Below, piece by piece: positions 20,466 through 29,639 of a stretch of 64,000 bases of DNA. The DNA comes from Corynebacterium aurimucosum. Lineage in GTDB: Bacteria; Actinomycetota; Actinomycetes; Mycobacteriales; Mycobacteriaceae. Every line of letters starts with the position of its first letter. Position 1 is the stretch's first letter. The position numbers and the translations under genes were made by a program. Location: positions 1,240,001-1,304,000 of the forward strand of contig NZ_CP047048.1 in the NCBI RefSeq assembly GCF_030408555.1, read 5' to 3'. The notes beneath the pieces were generated by a model, which was given only the letters and a program-made list of their open reading frames with translations, was not told where the DNA came from and searched no databases.

Positions 20466-21190
20466 GCTGCCACCCCAATCGCAGAAAGCAGCGGAGAAGA
20501 AGCTGCGACCCCGAACGTGTCGCTCCAGGGCTGCGAGGTCATGCGCAGCGTTTCCGCTGGACCATCCGCGATGATTCCCCGGTTAAACAGCACGAGCCGC
20601 GAGCAAGAATGCGCGGCCTCCGAGAGGTTGTGCGTGGACATGACAACGCTGGTGCCATCGGCGGTGAGTTTGTCAAAGAGAAGTAGGAGCTCTTCAGTGT
20701 TGGGGGCGTCGAGGCCGGTAAATGGTTCGTCGAGAAGCAGTACCTCAGGCTCGCAGGCTAAGGCCCGGGCGATGAGTACACGCTGACGTTGGCCACCGGA
20801 CAACTGCGCGATGGGGCGTCGTGCGAATTCCTCCAAGTTGGTGAGCTCGATGGCCCGGCGGGCGGCCTGTTTATCAGCACGTCCCGGACGACGGAACCAA
20901 CCCACAAGTCCGGTGCGTCCGCTCAGCACAGCGTTGGACACGCTGATGGGGAAGTCCCATTCCACGTCGTGGCGCTGCGGGACATACCCCAGCGAGGTGC
21001 CCACGTCGATGGTCCCAGTGAAGGGGACGAGACCCAAGATGGCGCGCATCAGCGTGGTTTTGCCCGCGCCGTTGGGGCCGAGGAGCCCGATGAACTCGCC
21101 GGGGTGAACGGACAGGTTAGCGGCGTCGATGACCCTGCGGCCGGAGAGCGAAACGGACAGGTCCTTGGCTGCAATGAGGGGGCTAGTCAC
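20462..21190 (-). CDS. Anchored-repeat ABC transporter, ATP-binding protein
   Basis: 242 residues from GTG 21190, which overlaps the preceding gene by 8 bp; the frame is open further upstream (to 21370) but that extension is inside the surface-protein gene and does not resemble an ATPase. Walker A GPNGAGKTT, ABC signature LSGGQRQRV, Walker B EVLLLDEP and the His switch MSTHN are intact. Energises the ABC-3 permease. Confidence 0.88.
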   Translation of the reverse strand: MTSPLIAAKDLSVSLSGRRVIDAANLSVHPGEFIGLLGPNGAGKTTLMRAILGLVPFTGTIDVGTSLGYVPQRHDVEWDFPISVSNAVLSGRTGLVGWFRRPGRADKQAARRAIELTNLEEFARRPIAQLSGGQRQRVLIARALACEPEVLLLDEPFTGLDAPNTEELLLLFDKLTADGTSVVMSTHNLSEAAHSCSRLVLFNRGIIADGPAETLRMTSQPWSDTFGVAASSPLLSAIGVAA

Positions 21191-22082
21191 GCTGGCCGCC
21201 CTTCGCACGCACGACGGCGATAATGGCACCGATAAGAACGAGGACGCCCACGCCGGCCAGCGCCCAGATCCATACCGGCACGGATGCCGAGGGAGAACTT
21301 GGATCGGTAGAGGATTCAGCGTTCGGATCCCATTCTGTTGCCTGAGCTTGTGCGACATCCGTTTCATCACCTACAGCAAAGGTCAACGTAGCCTCGGCGG
21401 CTACCTCGCTGCCGGCGCTTTCGCCCGCGCCTTCGCCGCTCATGCGGACCCGCACCTGGTGGATGCCGGGCTCAGTGAACACCCAATTGGCGTGGGTATG
21501 CGTGCCCAAGTCGACCCAGAAGCCTTCTGAGTCCCCGGTGGCGGTGGACCATAGCAACTGTGGTTCCTCGAAGCCGCCGTTCTGCAAGAAGAGGGAGAAT
21601 TCACCTGGTCCTTGGTGCCCGAGGAACTCCATAGTGACTCCTCTCTCAACGTTCGCTTCTAGAGAGGGGGCCTGGGTATTCCAACCTAGCCACGGCACAT
21701 CAGCCTGCTCCGTTTGTGGAACGACCCAAACCTGCGAACCAGGCTCGGCGCCGACGAAGGAGAAAGCCTTGTCCTCAGGCAGGGTTAGCAGGGCGTTGTC
21801 GCCCACCTGGAAGACCACATCGTCGGGTTGACGCCACACGGGTGTTTCGGCCGAATCATCACGGGCGAGGAACTCTGCGTGGCCTTCATTAAGCAGCAAG
21901 CCCAAGTCGACGTGGCCGTGATCGATGGCGGCAGCAGTTCCTGGTGACGCGACCTCTTCGTCGGAGCTGACAACTTGAGCCAGATCCCCGGCCCAGGCGG
22001 CGGAGGGCGCGAAGGCCAGCGCTGCGGCGCTCAGTGCTGCCGCAAGCGGCATAGTGAAAGTTCGGATGGTGCGATTAGACAT
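21183..22082 (-). CDS. Membrane-anchored choice-of-anchor M protein
   Basis: 299 residues from ATG 22082 with AAAGGAA just upstream; overlaps the binding-protein gene by 8 bp. Signal peptide ending near AWAGD, one choice-of-anchor M domain containing DHGHVDLGLLL, VPQTEQADVPWLGWNTQ and HTHANWVFTEPGIH, a short Ser/Pro linker, and a C-terminal helix with a basic tail (KGGQRD). Same histidine-rich HxHxxWxFxxPG element as its neighbours. Confidence 0.78.
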   Translation of the reverse strand: MSNRTIRTFTMPLAAALSAAALAFAPSAAWAGDLAQVVSSDEEVASPGTAAAIDHGHVDLGLLLNEGHAEFLARDDSAETPVWRQPDDVVFQVGDNALLTLPEDKAFSFVGAEPGSQVWVVPQTEQADVPWLGWNTQAPSLEANVERGVTMEFLGHQGPGEFSLFLQNGGFEEPQLLWSTATGDSEGFWVDLGTHTHANWVFTEPGIHQVRVRMSGEGAGESAGSEVAAEATLTFAVGDETDVAQAQATEWDPNAESSTDPSSPSASVPVWIWALAGVGVLVLIGAIIAVVRAKGGQRD

Positions 22083-23574
22083 GAGATTCCTTTGTTGTGC
22101 TGCCAAGGCAGCGGTTGAGTGAGTGTGCATTGAAACGCATTAGATCGAGATACGTCGGTACGGCGTCATCGAGGGTGTCACCGTAAATGGGGCACACCGC
22201 CACCCCGAGGGAATCGGCGGCCTCCCTAATGACGTCTGCACTGGCTTGTTGGGTCGGTTCCACGAACACCGCGGGAAGCTGGAGGTTTTCCAAGGTGCGG
22301 CGCAGCGCGATGACATCGCGCGGCGAGGGTTCGATGGCCGGGTTGGGGCTAACGAAACCCGCGATATCAATGCCGTAGCCTTGCTCCAGGTAGGCGTATC
22401 CGTGGTGGGGTGTGACGAGGTGGCGGTTGTGCTCAGGAATGGCAGAGATGAGCTGACGAACCTCTGCATCGACGGCTCGCAGTTGTGCGATGTAGTCCTG
22501 TGCGCGGGCACGGTAGTCCGTGCCGTGCGAGGGATCCGTTTGCGCAAGTTGCTCAGCGATAACCTCGGTAAAGCTGATGACATTGGCGGCGTTATGCCAC
22601 AGATGTGGGTCTACTTCGCCGTGAATGTGCTTGCCCAAGACAGCTTGGGGCAGGAGATAGGTCTCATCCCCGGGCCGGCCCAAGAAACGGTAGGAGGGAT
22701 CCGGCGGTATCTGTTGGAGAGCGGAATTCGGGATGCTGAGCACCGTGGTGTTCGGATCAAAACGCTCGCCTTGATCCTCCAAGTCGAGTTTTCCTGTAGC
22801 CATGTCCGCGGTGATATCGACGTGACCTGCATCGAGCGCGTGCATCCCCTCAGGTGCGCTTACGCCCACCGCCACTGTGAACTCCTGTGGCGAACTATCT
22901 GTTGCACCGAAGCTCAGCCGGTAAATTCCGGGCTTGTTGAAAGCCCAGGAGACGTGCGTGTGAGCATTAGCCGGCAGCGTCGTGGAATCGTTGTGCTGGT
23001 CAATCCCGTCAGCGCTGTTAAAGAGCGGCTCAGGTGTACCGAATGTAGAGACTACGTAGGCCGCGACATCGCCGGGGCCTTCCACATCGAGCAGACGCAT
23101 GTCGACGCTCGTGGTACCTGGGGCTGCGTTGCGCACACGCAATCCCAGCCATACCGCATCGAGGGCAACGTTTTCTACCAAGGGGACGAGCTTCGCGCCG
23201 TGGGTGGATGCTTGGTCCGCCACTTCAGTGACGGGCACATCCGATGACTCCCGCAAGGACTTCAGCAGGTTTTGCGGCTCGAGGAGAAAACCATTGGACA
23301 GCAATACGTCGGCGTTAGCGATATCGCGCACCGAGCGCAGGCTCGGCTCAAAGGTATGTGGATCCTTTCCCGCAGGAATCAGCGTGGTCACTGTGGCATC
23401 CTCACCTGCTACGTGCTTGGCGACGTCCCCCAGTATCGGCGTCGTCGCCACCACCTTCACCTTCCCATCGTCTCCGCTGGCGGAGCTCGCGCAGCCACTC
23501 ACCATGGACGCGCCGAGAAAGATGGCGGAAAGAAGCACGGTGTACTGCGTCCGAGTGCGAACCTTCCGTGGCAT
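22075..23574 (-). CDS. Anchored-repeat ABC transporter, metal-type substrate-binding lipoprotein with inserted domain
   Basis: 499 residues from ATG 23574 (TAATG overlap with the upstream gene). A lipobox SGC near residue 27 is followed by a ZnuA/TroA-like N-lobe with VVATTPILGDVAKHVAG and KDPHTFEPS. About 180 residues of choice-of-anchor M domain (DAGHVDITADM, HTHVSWAFNKPGIY) are then inserted before the fold resumes at HGEVDPHLWHNAANV, TPHHGYAYLEQGYGIDI and VEPTQQAS. Conserved His in HTFEPS and DPHLWH suit Zn2+/Mn2+ binding. This split architecture defines the anchored-repeat transporter family. Its partners lie directly downstream. Confidence 0.85.
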   Translation of the reverse strand: MPRKVRTRTQYTVLLSAIFLGASMVSGCASSASGDDGKVKVVATTPILGDVAKHVAGEDATVTTLIPAGKDPHTFEPSLRSVRDIANADVLLSNGFLLEPQNLLKSLRESSDVPVTEVADQASTHGAKLVPLVENVALDAVWLGLRVRNAAPGTTSVDMRLLDVEGPGDVAAYVVSTFGTPEPLFNSADGIDQHNDSTTLPANAHTHVSWAFNKPGIYRLSFGATDSSPQEFTVAVGVSAPEGMHALDAGHVDITADMATGKLDLEDQGERFDPNTTVLSIPNSALQQIPPDPSYRFLGRPGDETYLLPQAVLGKHIHGEVDPHLWHNAANVISFTEVIAEQLAQTDPSHGTDYRARAQDYIAQLRAVDAEVRQLISAIPEHNRHLVTPHHGYAYLEQGYGIDIAGFVSPNPAIEPSPRDVIALRRTLENLQLPAVFVEPTQQASADVIREAADSLGVAVCPIYGDTLDDAVPTYLDLMRFNAHSLNRCLGSTTKESHV

Positions 23575-24692
23575 TAGTCGCGGCCCTTCATGAGCGCGAG
23601 GCGCGCCAGCGCCAACCCCAGCACAAGCATGCCCAGGCCGAGGATTCCGATGCCCCACGGCAGCAGGTTTTGCCCGCTGTCGTAGTAGCCGGCCGCAGCT
23701 ACGGTGTCCACATTCTCCCCGTCCGCGGCTTCGGCGGATCGGTGAGAAGGCTTGCGCTCCTTCCTATCTCCGCGCTCTTTACGCTCCTTGCTGCTTGCCT
23801 GTTGCTTCGCGTTCCTGGTTCCGCCTGCGGATGCCGCACGGCGGGTACCGCCTCCAGCGTTTCCACCTCCCGGGTGTGTTCCGGAGGAAGAGGATGCCGG
23901 TTGCTCAGGGGAGGCGTCGCTCAGCTCTGCCTCGTGGTTGTCTTCGGTACCGTCATCCCCATGATCGGTGCTGGTTTCCCCGTCCCCGGACTCCTGGGGT
24001 GCTGAGTCACCATCACCGACATCCCAGGTATAGGTGACCTGATTACTCGTATCGCCGTTGGATTCCGCTTGGACAGTCATGGTGTAGATACCAGGTTCAC
24101 TAAAAGCCCAGTTAACGTGGCGATGCGCCGGGTACGCCTGGTTGATGACGTCACCAGAAACGAGATCGAGCTCACCGGCATCGGTGACCGGTTGGATATC
24201 GCCGAAGCCAGCCGTTTCGAAGATAAAGATGTCACCAGGCCCAGTGACCTCGACGAATTCGAAGTTAACGTCTTTGTAGCCAGCAGATTGTGCCGCTTGG
24301 GTATCCCAACCCGGCCAGAGCAGCGAGCTGTCTTGGGTTTGGGGGAGGTAATACGTGGGTATACCAATGCCGTCGATGCGCTCGGTCGCCTCGCTCCATG
24401 CTTCTTCTGCGACTTTGAGGATGACATCGTTGCCGGGCCGGAGAACACCACTGCCGGTGACATCCTCCTTCATCGACAAGGTCAGTTCACCGCCCGGCGC
24501 GGAGACATAAAAGGCATCGACATGTCCGGAATCGATGAGCTCGCTGTCGGCGCGGGCTGGCGCAGGATAGCCAAGGACGGCCACAAGCATCGCCACGGCA
24601 ACGGTGAACGTGAACACGGCGGCGCTGGTTTTCTGCAGTGCACTGCTCTGGCGCAAGTTCAAGCGCTGAGCAGCGGGTGGTGTGGAGTGCAA
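23574..24692 (-). CDS. Membrane-anchored choice-of-anchor M protein
   Basis: 372 residues. N-terminal signal sequence (about 20-48, ending PARAD), one choice-of-anchor M domain (DSGHVDAFYVS, YYLPQTQDSSLLWPGWDTQ, HRHVNWAFSEPGIY), a Glu/Asp then Lys/Arg-rich linker (about 225-320), and a C-terminal helix GIGILGLGMLVLGLALA with basic tail. Alternative downstream starts exist. It lies 15 bp after the large surface-protein gene and its stop shares one base with the binding protein's ATG. Confidence 0.75.
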   Translation of the reverse strand: MHSTPPAAQRLNLRQSSALQKTSAAVFTFTVAVAMLVAVLGYPAPARADSELIDSGHVDAFYVSAPGGELTLSMKEDVTGSGVLRPGNDVILKVAEEAWSEATERIDGIGIPTYYLPQTQDSSLLWPGWDTQAAQSAGYKDVNFEFVEVTGPGDIFIFETAGFGDIQPVTDAGELDLVSGDVINQAYPAHRHVNWAFSEPGIYTMTVQAESNGDTSNQVTYTWDVGDGDSAPQESGDGETSTDHGDDGTEDNHEAELSDASPEQPASSSSGTHPGGGNAGGGTRRAASAGGTRNAKQQASSKERKERGDRKERKPSHRSAEAADGENVDTVAAAGYYDSGQNLLPWGIGILGLGMLVLGLALARLALMKGRD

Positions 24693-24707
24693 TCCAGTGT
24701 GTCCTTT

Positions 24708-27077
24708 CTAGCGGGGAAGAAGGCCATTGAACCGCGCCGCAATCTGGTCACGGTGATCGTTGTAGAAGTTGAGGAAGCCTTGGAAGATGATGGCCAAGAC
24801 AACTGGGAGTACCAGGCCCCACAGACCCTCGAGCTTGGGCATAGAGGATGTCTTGTCTTTCTGGCCACCAGGCTGGTTAGCGTCTGGCTTCTTATCGCCT
24901 GGTTTATCTCCGGGCTTCTCGTCACCTGGATTCGGGGTGTCTTCGCCTTCGTTTCCGTCCTTCGAGTTCGCACAGTCTTTGATTGCGGCATCGCCCGCTG
25001 CGACGGTGAGCGTTTGGGGAGCAGAGGAGATGCCCTTGCCCTCTGTGGTGGTGGCCGAATAGGTGACCTCAAGCTTGTACGTGCCTGGCTTGGTAAACGC
25101 CCAATTGGTGTGGGTGTGCGAAGCAAAAGTGGTCTCGATGGAGTAGTCACCCTCGGCGGAATTGATCAGCGGGGTGAAAACCTTGCCCAAGCCTTCGGCA
25201 GTGAAAAGGCCTACCTGCGCACCCTCTGGCATCTCCACGGGCTTGATGTTGAGCGTGACTTTGCCGTCTTTATAGTCCTTGTAGTTGAGGGCCTGGGTGT
25301 TATATCCCGGCCAGATGATGCTCTGCTCCTGGGTCTGTGGGAGGAGGAAGAACTTTTCCGTGCCTAGGTAATCGAAGTCCTTGCCCTTCAGCGCGGCGGG
25401 GCGGGAGCGCAGGGCGTTGTCGTGCACCGCGAGGACCACGTCATCGAGCGGACGCTCGACGGCCTTCTTGTCCACGAGGGCCGTTTCATCCTTCAAGCGG
25501 GTGAGGAACTCATCACCCTCACGGGTGACCGCAATGTCGACGTGGCCGCGGTCAAGTACCACCTTGTCAGCACAGGTACCAGTGTGTTCTCCTGCGTCCG
25601 GTTTCGGGCTGTTATCCGGGGCTGGCGCAGGAGCCTGAGCCCCAGCGCCGAGTTTGCCCGCTCCCTCGTACTTTTGCCCGAAGGCGAAATTGTCGGTCAG
25701 CGTGATGCTGCCGGACTCTTGCGTGATGCTCGGGTGCGGAAGGATATCGAGGCGCACGGTATTGCCGTTGAAGTTTGCATCGGCGGCGACGACAAATTCC
25801 GCGCGGCCGCGGGTGATCGTGCCGTCGAAATCGATGTCGGGAAGCGAACTTCCCTTGCTAAAGAAGCCGCCGTGCACGTAGCCTTCCAGGTTCTTATCGG
25901 CTGCCTCCAGGATGATGCGGGTGGCGTCTTCGCCCTCCGGAACAGCGCGCGCGGACAGCCCCGTGTCAGATAGCGAAACCTCTTCTCCGGAGAAGAGCTG
26001 GCGGGGGTTAGTGGTTTCGGTCCAGGAGTCCGCAGACGTCTTCGAGGTGGTGGAAAGCTCTGCGTTTGCAGAGTAGGCGAGCTCCTCGCTCACCCAGCGC
26101 GGGCTGCCGTCCTCCGGGGTGTACACAGCTTGGATTGTTGAAGCCTCAGGCCCTAAGAATTCATCGAAGTGTGCCTTGCCATCTTTCACGGCTAGATCGG
26201 TGAGGAAGTAGCCGTCGATCAGCAGTGTCAGAGTGCCGTCGCTGCCGCCAGCGAAATCGATGGAGGAAAGGCGCTCATCCCCATCCTTGTCCCCGGATTT
26301 CTTGGGCGTGATGCTCAGGTGGTAGTTCTTCTGGCTGGCATCGCCGGAGGAGGCCTGGTCAAAGCGCTCTTTGAGGGAAGGCGTTTTTTCATCAACGGGC
26401 CGCTGTCCGCCGACTTGGATCGACGTGGTCGTGGGCTGGGAGGTAATCAATGAACCATCCTTGCCCCGCGCGCTCGTTTGATAGGTGAGCTCATAGCGTC
26501 CAGGTTTAGAAAATACGGTGTAGTTGTGGGTATGCGTGCCGCTGGTCAGCCATGCGGAATGTGGAGCGCCATCGGTGGTTCCAAAGAAACGCTGCAGTCC
26601 GCCGGGTCCGGGGTAGTAGCCAAACATCTCGACATCGCCGGGTCCGTCAACGCTTAAGAGGTCCAGGGAAGCAATGTTGTCGCGGAAGTCGTCAACAGGC
26701 AGCTCTGTGTCGGCGCCGAAGCCCATCCACACCGGGTCCAGGCTGCCTTGGACACTGGCAGGCGCCATGTAATACGTTTCACCCGGCTTTCCCACAAAAG
26801 CGAGCGCAGGGTCCTGAGGCACGGTGAACTGGTATTGGTTGGTGCCGTTCTGGTTCCAGCCTTTGCCTACCCAGGTGACGGTATCGGCTAGGTCGTGGTT
26901 GGACTGTGCAGAATGGCTCTTGAGGTTGAGAGCATTGCCCTCCCAGAAAGCCTTGGGAGAATCAATATGTGTCTGAGTGGCTACGTGTTTGCCGTCGTCG
27001 GGACCAGCGACGGCGGTAGCGGGGGAGAAGAGAAGCGTGGCGCAGGTTAAAAGCGCCACATAGCGAGTTCGAGCCAC
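24708..27077 (-). CDS. Large transporter-associated surface protein with two choice-of-anchor M domains
   Basis: 789 residues, first gene of the transporter operon. Signal peptide (residues 1-25, AVAGPDD), an N-terminal choice-of-anchor M domain (VTWVGKGWNQNG, YYMAPASVQGSLDPVWMGFG, HTHNYTVFSKPGRY), a central beta-rich region (about 220-480) of the transporter-associated repeat type, a Pro-rich hinge, a second choice-of-anchor M domain (DRGHVDIAVTR, FFLLPQTQEQSIIWPGYNTQ, HTHTNWAFTKPGTY), a Pro/Lys/Asp-rich spacer and a C-terminal membrane helix. GTG 27077 has AAAGG 9 nt upstream. Probably captures or stores the transported ligand at the cell surface; ligand unknown. Confidence 0.78.
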   Translation of the reverse strand: MARTRYVALLTCATLLFSPATAVAGPDDGKHVATQTHIDSPKAFWEGNALNLKSHSAQSNHDLADTVTWVGKGWNQNGTNQYQFTVPQDPALAFVGKPGETYYMAPASVQGSLDPVWMGFGADTELPVDDFRDNIASLDLLSVDGPGDVEMFGYYPGPGGLQRFFGTTDGAPHSAWLTSGTHTHNYTVFSKPGRYELTYQTSARGKDGSLITSQPTTTSIQVGGQRPVDEKTPSLKERFDQASSGDASQKNYHLSITPKKSGDKDGDERLSSIDFAGGSDGTLTLLIDGYFLTDLAVKDGKAHFDEFLGPEASTIQAVYTPEDGSPRWVSEELAYSANAELSTTSKTSADSWTETTNPRQLFSGEEVSLSDTGLSARAVPEGEDATRIILEAADKNLEGYVHGGFFSKGSSLPDIDFDGTITRGRAEFVVAADANFNGNTVRLDILPHPSITQESGSITLTDNFAFGQKYEGAGKLGAGAQAPAPAPDNSPKPDAGEHTGTCADKVVLDRGHVDIAVTREGDEFLTRLKDETALVDKKAVERPLDDVVLAVHDNALRSRPAALKGKDFDYLGTEKFFLLPQTQEQSIIWPGYNTQALNYKDYKDGKVTLNIKPVEMPEGAQVGLFTAEGLGKVFTPLINSAEGDYSIETTFASHTHTNWAFTKPGTYKLEVTYSATTTEGKGISSAPQTLTVAAGDAAIKDCANSKDGNEGEDTPNPGDEKPGDKPGDKKPDANQPGGQKDKTSSMPKLEGLWGLVLPVVLAIIFQGFLNFYNDHRDQIAARFNGLLPR

Positions 27078-27115
27078 AGTCTGGGACCTTTCTTCAGTTC
27101 TTTGGCGAGAATTTC

Positions 27116-27121
27116 ACTATA
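27116..27121 (-). promoter_or_regulatory. Candidate -10 box of the anchored-repeat transporter operon
   Basis: Reading on the minus strand, TATAGT lies about 39 nt before GTG 27077, and TTAACG 18 bp further upstream could act as -35. The surrounding sequence is AT-rich. I could not identify a clear Zur, MntR or DtxR box by eye. Confidence 0.4.
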
Positions 27122-27248
27122 GGTAATGGAATTCAGTCCCGTTAAGCTTGCGCAGAAAGCCCAGTTCACGCTTAGTGGAAAAGGGGTTCAATTACCCCCA
27201 AGTGGGGCGGCCAGTGCAGTGGGGAGGCGCTGAACTACGATGGGGGAC

Positions 27249-28739
27249 ATGACTAAACCGACATCCGACGTCCGCGTCCGTTTCTGCCCTTCGCCTACCG
27301 GCACGCCCCACGTGGGCATGGTCCGCACGGCTCTGTTCAACTGGGCCTATGCCCGTCACACTGGCGGTACGCTCATCTTCCGCATCGAGGACACCGATGC
27401 TGCCCGTGACTCTGAGGAGTCCTACCAGGCCATCATCGACTCCCTGAACTGGCTCGGGTTGGGCTGGGATGAAGGTGTTAACGTCGGTGGCCCGGATGAG
27501 CCTTACCGTCAGTCGCAGCGCATGGATATCTACGCAGATGTCCTGCAGAAGCTCAAGGATGGCGGCTATGTCTATCCGGCCTATTCCACCAACGAAGAGG
27601 TTCAGGAGCGCCATAAGGCGGCCGGCCGCGACCCGCAGCTGGGCTACGACAATTTCGACCGCGACCTCACTCAAGAGCAGATCGATGCCTTTGAGGCAGA
27701 GGGGCGCAAGCCGGTCTGGCGCCTGCGCATGCCGGATAAGGATTGGTCGTGGACCGACTTGGTACGCGGCGAGATGACCTTCAAATCGGAGACCCAGCCG
27801 GATTACGTCGTGGCGCGCTCGAACGGTGCGCCGCTCTACACGCTGGTTAACCCGGTTGACGATGCCCTCATGGGAGTTACCCACGTCCTGCGCGGTGAAG
27901 ACCTACTGTCCTCCACGCCGCGTCAGCTCGCCCTCTATGAGGCGCTCGTGGAGCTTGGTATTGCCAAGCAGACTCCCGAGTTTGGGCACCTGCCCTTCGT
28001 GATGGGTGAAGGCAATAAGAAACTGTCCAAGCGTGACCCACAGTCCAACCTGTTCAACCACCGCGACAACGGCATTATCCCGGAGGGCATGCTCAACTAC
28101 CTGTCGCTTTTGGGTTGGTCCCTGTCTGCCGACCAGGACATCTTCTCCGTTGACGAGCTCATCGCCAACTTCGACGTTCACGACGTGTTGGGTAACCCAG
28201 CTCGCTTCGACCAGAAGAAGCTCGAGGCCATTAATGCCGACCACATCCGTCTGCTGGAGCCAGCAGACTTTGCGCAGCGCCTGCGCGACTACCTGACTGA
28301 GTACACCGACTTCCCGGCCGACTATCCGGAAGAGAAGTTCGCTTTCGCTGCAGATCTGGTGCAGACCCGCATCAAGACGCTGTCTGACGCCTATGGGCTC
28401 ATGTCCTTCCTCACCACGCCGGATGCCGAACTGGAACTGGATGAGAAGGCAGCACGCAAGAACCTCAAGGAAGAAGCAGTGCAGCCGCTGGAGGTTTCCA
28501 TCGCCAAGCTGGAGGAGCTCGGGGAGTGGAAGGCGGAGGAGATTGAGAAGGTTCTCTCCGCCGCGCTTATCGACGACCTCGGCCTCAAACCACGCAAGGC
28601 TTACGGCGCCCTGCGTGTAGCAATCTCAGGTCAGCAGGTCTCCCCGCCGCTGTTTGAGTCCATGGAGCTGCTGGGCAAGGAGTCCACGGTGGCTCGCCTT
28701 AAGGCTGCGCGTGCTCTCACACCGTGGAGCGCTGAGTAG
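27249..28739 (+). CDS. gltX: Glutamyl-tRNA synthetase
   Basis: 496 residues from ATG 27249. Charges tRNA-Glu, and very likely tRNA-Gln as the substrate of GatCAB. Class I motifs: [11 protein letters not shown] (HIGH) near residue 16 and KKLSKRD (KMSKS) near 257. TACGAT at 27236-27241 lies exactly 7 nt before ATG 27249, so a leaderless start is preferred over ATG 27240. Followed by a strong terminator and then tRNA-Gln and tRNA-Glu, the products related to its own substrates. Confidence 0.95.
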   Translation: MTKPTSDVRVRFCPSPTGTPHVGMVRTALFNWAYARHTGGTLIFRIEDTDAARDSEESYQAIIDSLNWLGLGWDEGVNVGGPDEPYRQSQRMDIYADVLQKLKDGGYVYPAYSTNEEVQERHKAAGRDPQLGYDNFDRDLTQEQIDAFEAEGRKPVWRLRMPDKDWSWTDLVRGEMTFKSETQPDYVVARSNGAPLYTLVNPVDDALMGVTHVLRGEDLLSSTPRQLALYEALVELGIAKQTPEFGHLPFVMGEGNKKLSKRDPQSNLFNHRDNGIIPEGMLNYLSLLGWSLSADQDIFSVDELIANFDVHDVLGNPARFDQKKLEAINADHIRLLEPADFAQRLRDYLTEYTDFPADYPEEKFAFAADLVQTRIKTLSDAYGLMSFLTTPDAELELDEKAARKNLKEEAVQPLEVSIAKLEELGEWKAEEIEKVLSAALIDDLGLKPRKAYGALRVAISGQQVSPPLFESMELLGKESTVARLKAARALTPWSAE

Positions 28740-28768
28740 ATCCATTAAGTAGTCTCACATGGCTGTCA

Positions 28769-28809
28769 TTTCGGGGCGTTAGGGTTCATTCCTAACGCCC
28801 CGAAAAAAT
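28769..28809 (+). terminator. Terminator after gltX
   Basis: A 15-bp stem (28769-28783 with 28791-28805), centred on TCGGGGCGTTAGG, followed by an A/T tail. The symmetry would work in either direction. Confidence 0.85.
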
Positions 28810-28913
28810 ATCTTGACCTGGCGATTTGTGTGTATCGGTAGTGCTGGATATAGTAATAAACCGTTGCAGCGAGCAGCGAGGGGTTAAAGCCCCGAGCTAG
28901 TTCATAGCAATAA

Positions 28914-28985
28914 TGGCCTATGGTGTAATTGGCAACACAACGGTTTCTGGTACCGTCATTCTAGGTTCGAGTCCTGGTAGGCCAG
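28914..28985 (+). tRNA. tRNA-Gln (CTG)
   Basis: Acceptor TGGCCTA pairs with TAGGCCA (28978-28984); the anticodon stem ACGGT/ACCGT encloses the loop TTCTGGT with anticodon CTG; T-arm contains GGTTCGAGTCC. Discriminator G. Confidence 0.93.
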
Positions 28986-29041
28986 CAGTGATAGCGATGT
29001 AACGTGGCACTGCACGTTACAGTACGTCGTCACAGTTCTAA

Positions 29042-29117
29042 GCCCCGTTCGTCTAGCGGCCTAGGACGCCGGCCTCTCACGCCGGTAACACGGGTTCAAA
29101 TCCCGTACGGGGTACCA
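29042..29117 (+). tRNA. tRNA-Glu (CTC), left copy
   Basis: Acceptor GCCCCGT/ACGGGGT, anticodon arm CCGGC-CTCTCAC-GCCGG with anticodon CTC, T-loop GGTTCAAATCC. CCA is encoded (29115-29117). An identical tRNA body recurs at 44470, at the other end of the accessory island, where CCA is not encoded. Confidence 0.95.
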
Positions 29118-29157
29118 TTGTGTTCTTACACATACGAGTTAGTGACTTAATAGAGGT

Positions 29158-29186
29158 AGCCAGGTCTTCGGGCCTGGCTTTTCTGT
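29158..29186 (+). terminator. Terminator after tRNA-Glu (left copy)
   Basis: AGCCAGG (29158-29164) pairs with CCTGGCT (29073-29079 + 100, i.e. 29173-29179) around TCTTCGGG, then TTTTCTGTTT. Confidence 0.7.
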
Positions 29187-29219
29187 TTCTGGGGGTAAGT
29201 CCACTCCTGTGACCAGGTT

Positions 29220-29639
29220 GGCTTAAGGGACATTTCGTGTGGATTTAGGAGCGTCCGGCCCAGCCTTTTCTTATGCCTAAGCTGGGGTTCCATTCGTTGT
29301 CGATGTGCGTGTCGTATGTGGCAGGTCGCCCGTCTGGGCGGCCGCGTCGTGTGAGCTCTTCTTTCGTCCAGGCCGCGTATGCCGCTTTCCCCATCGCGTC
29401 CGAAGTCTTGATGCCTGGCTAGCTCCAGTGTATGTACAGGGGCTTTGCTGCGGACGCCGCCATAGGAATTGACCTAACCGCACCAGCAGCAGCAGTCCCC
29501 CTATCACAGACCTAGGACTATCCAGTGTTGATTTCATCGATCGGGCTGTTGGAACCGATCCAAAATCAAGATCACCGCATTATCCCAGGCTGCCCCGGGA
29601 ATCCGTATCGGTTTATCCACACGAAATGTCCCTTAAGCC
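29220..29639. mobile_element. Internally deleted IS1249-like element with perfect terminal repeats
   Basis: A 23-bp segment starting GGCTTAAGGGACATTTCG at 29220-29242 recurs as its exact reverse complement at 29617-29639, giving a 420-bp element with perfect ends. Inside, 29273-29450 (minus strand) is a diverged copy of the transposase 3' end also found at 29649 onward. No complete transposase is encoded, so it could move only with help from a full element elsewhere. No target-site duplication is visible. Confidence 0.65.

Noticed and set aside
22246..23247. 333-codon plus-strand frame opposite the substrate-binding protein
   Set aside because: Shadow of the coupled operon gene on the other strand; no ribosome site or motif.
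24069..25367. 432-codon plus-strand frame across two surface-protein genes
   Set aside because: Crosses the junction of two well-supported minus-strand genes and shows no known domain.
18229..27077. LPXTG sortase anchoring of the surface proteins
   Set aside because: No LPXTG-like motif precedes the C-terminal helices and no sortase gene is nearby; simple membrane anchoring is what the sequence supports.
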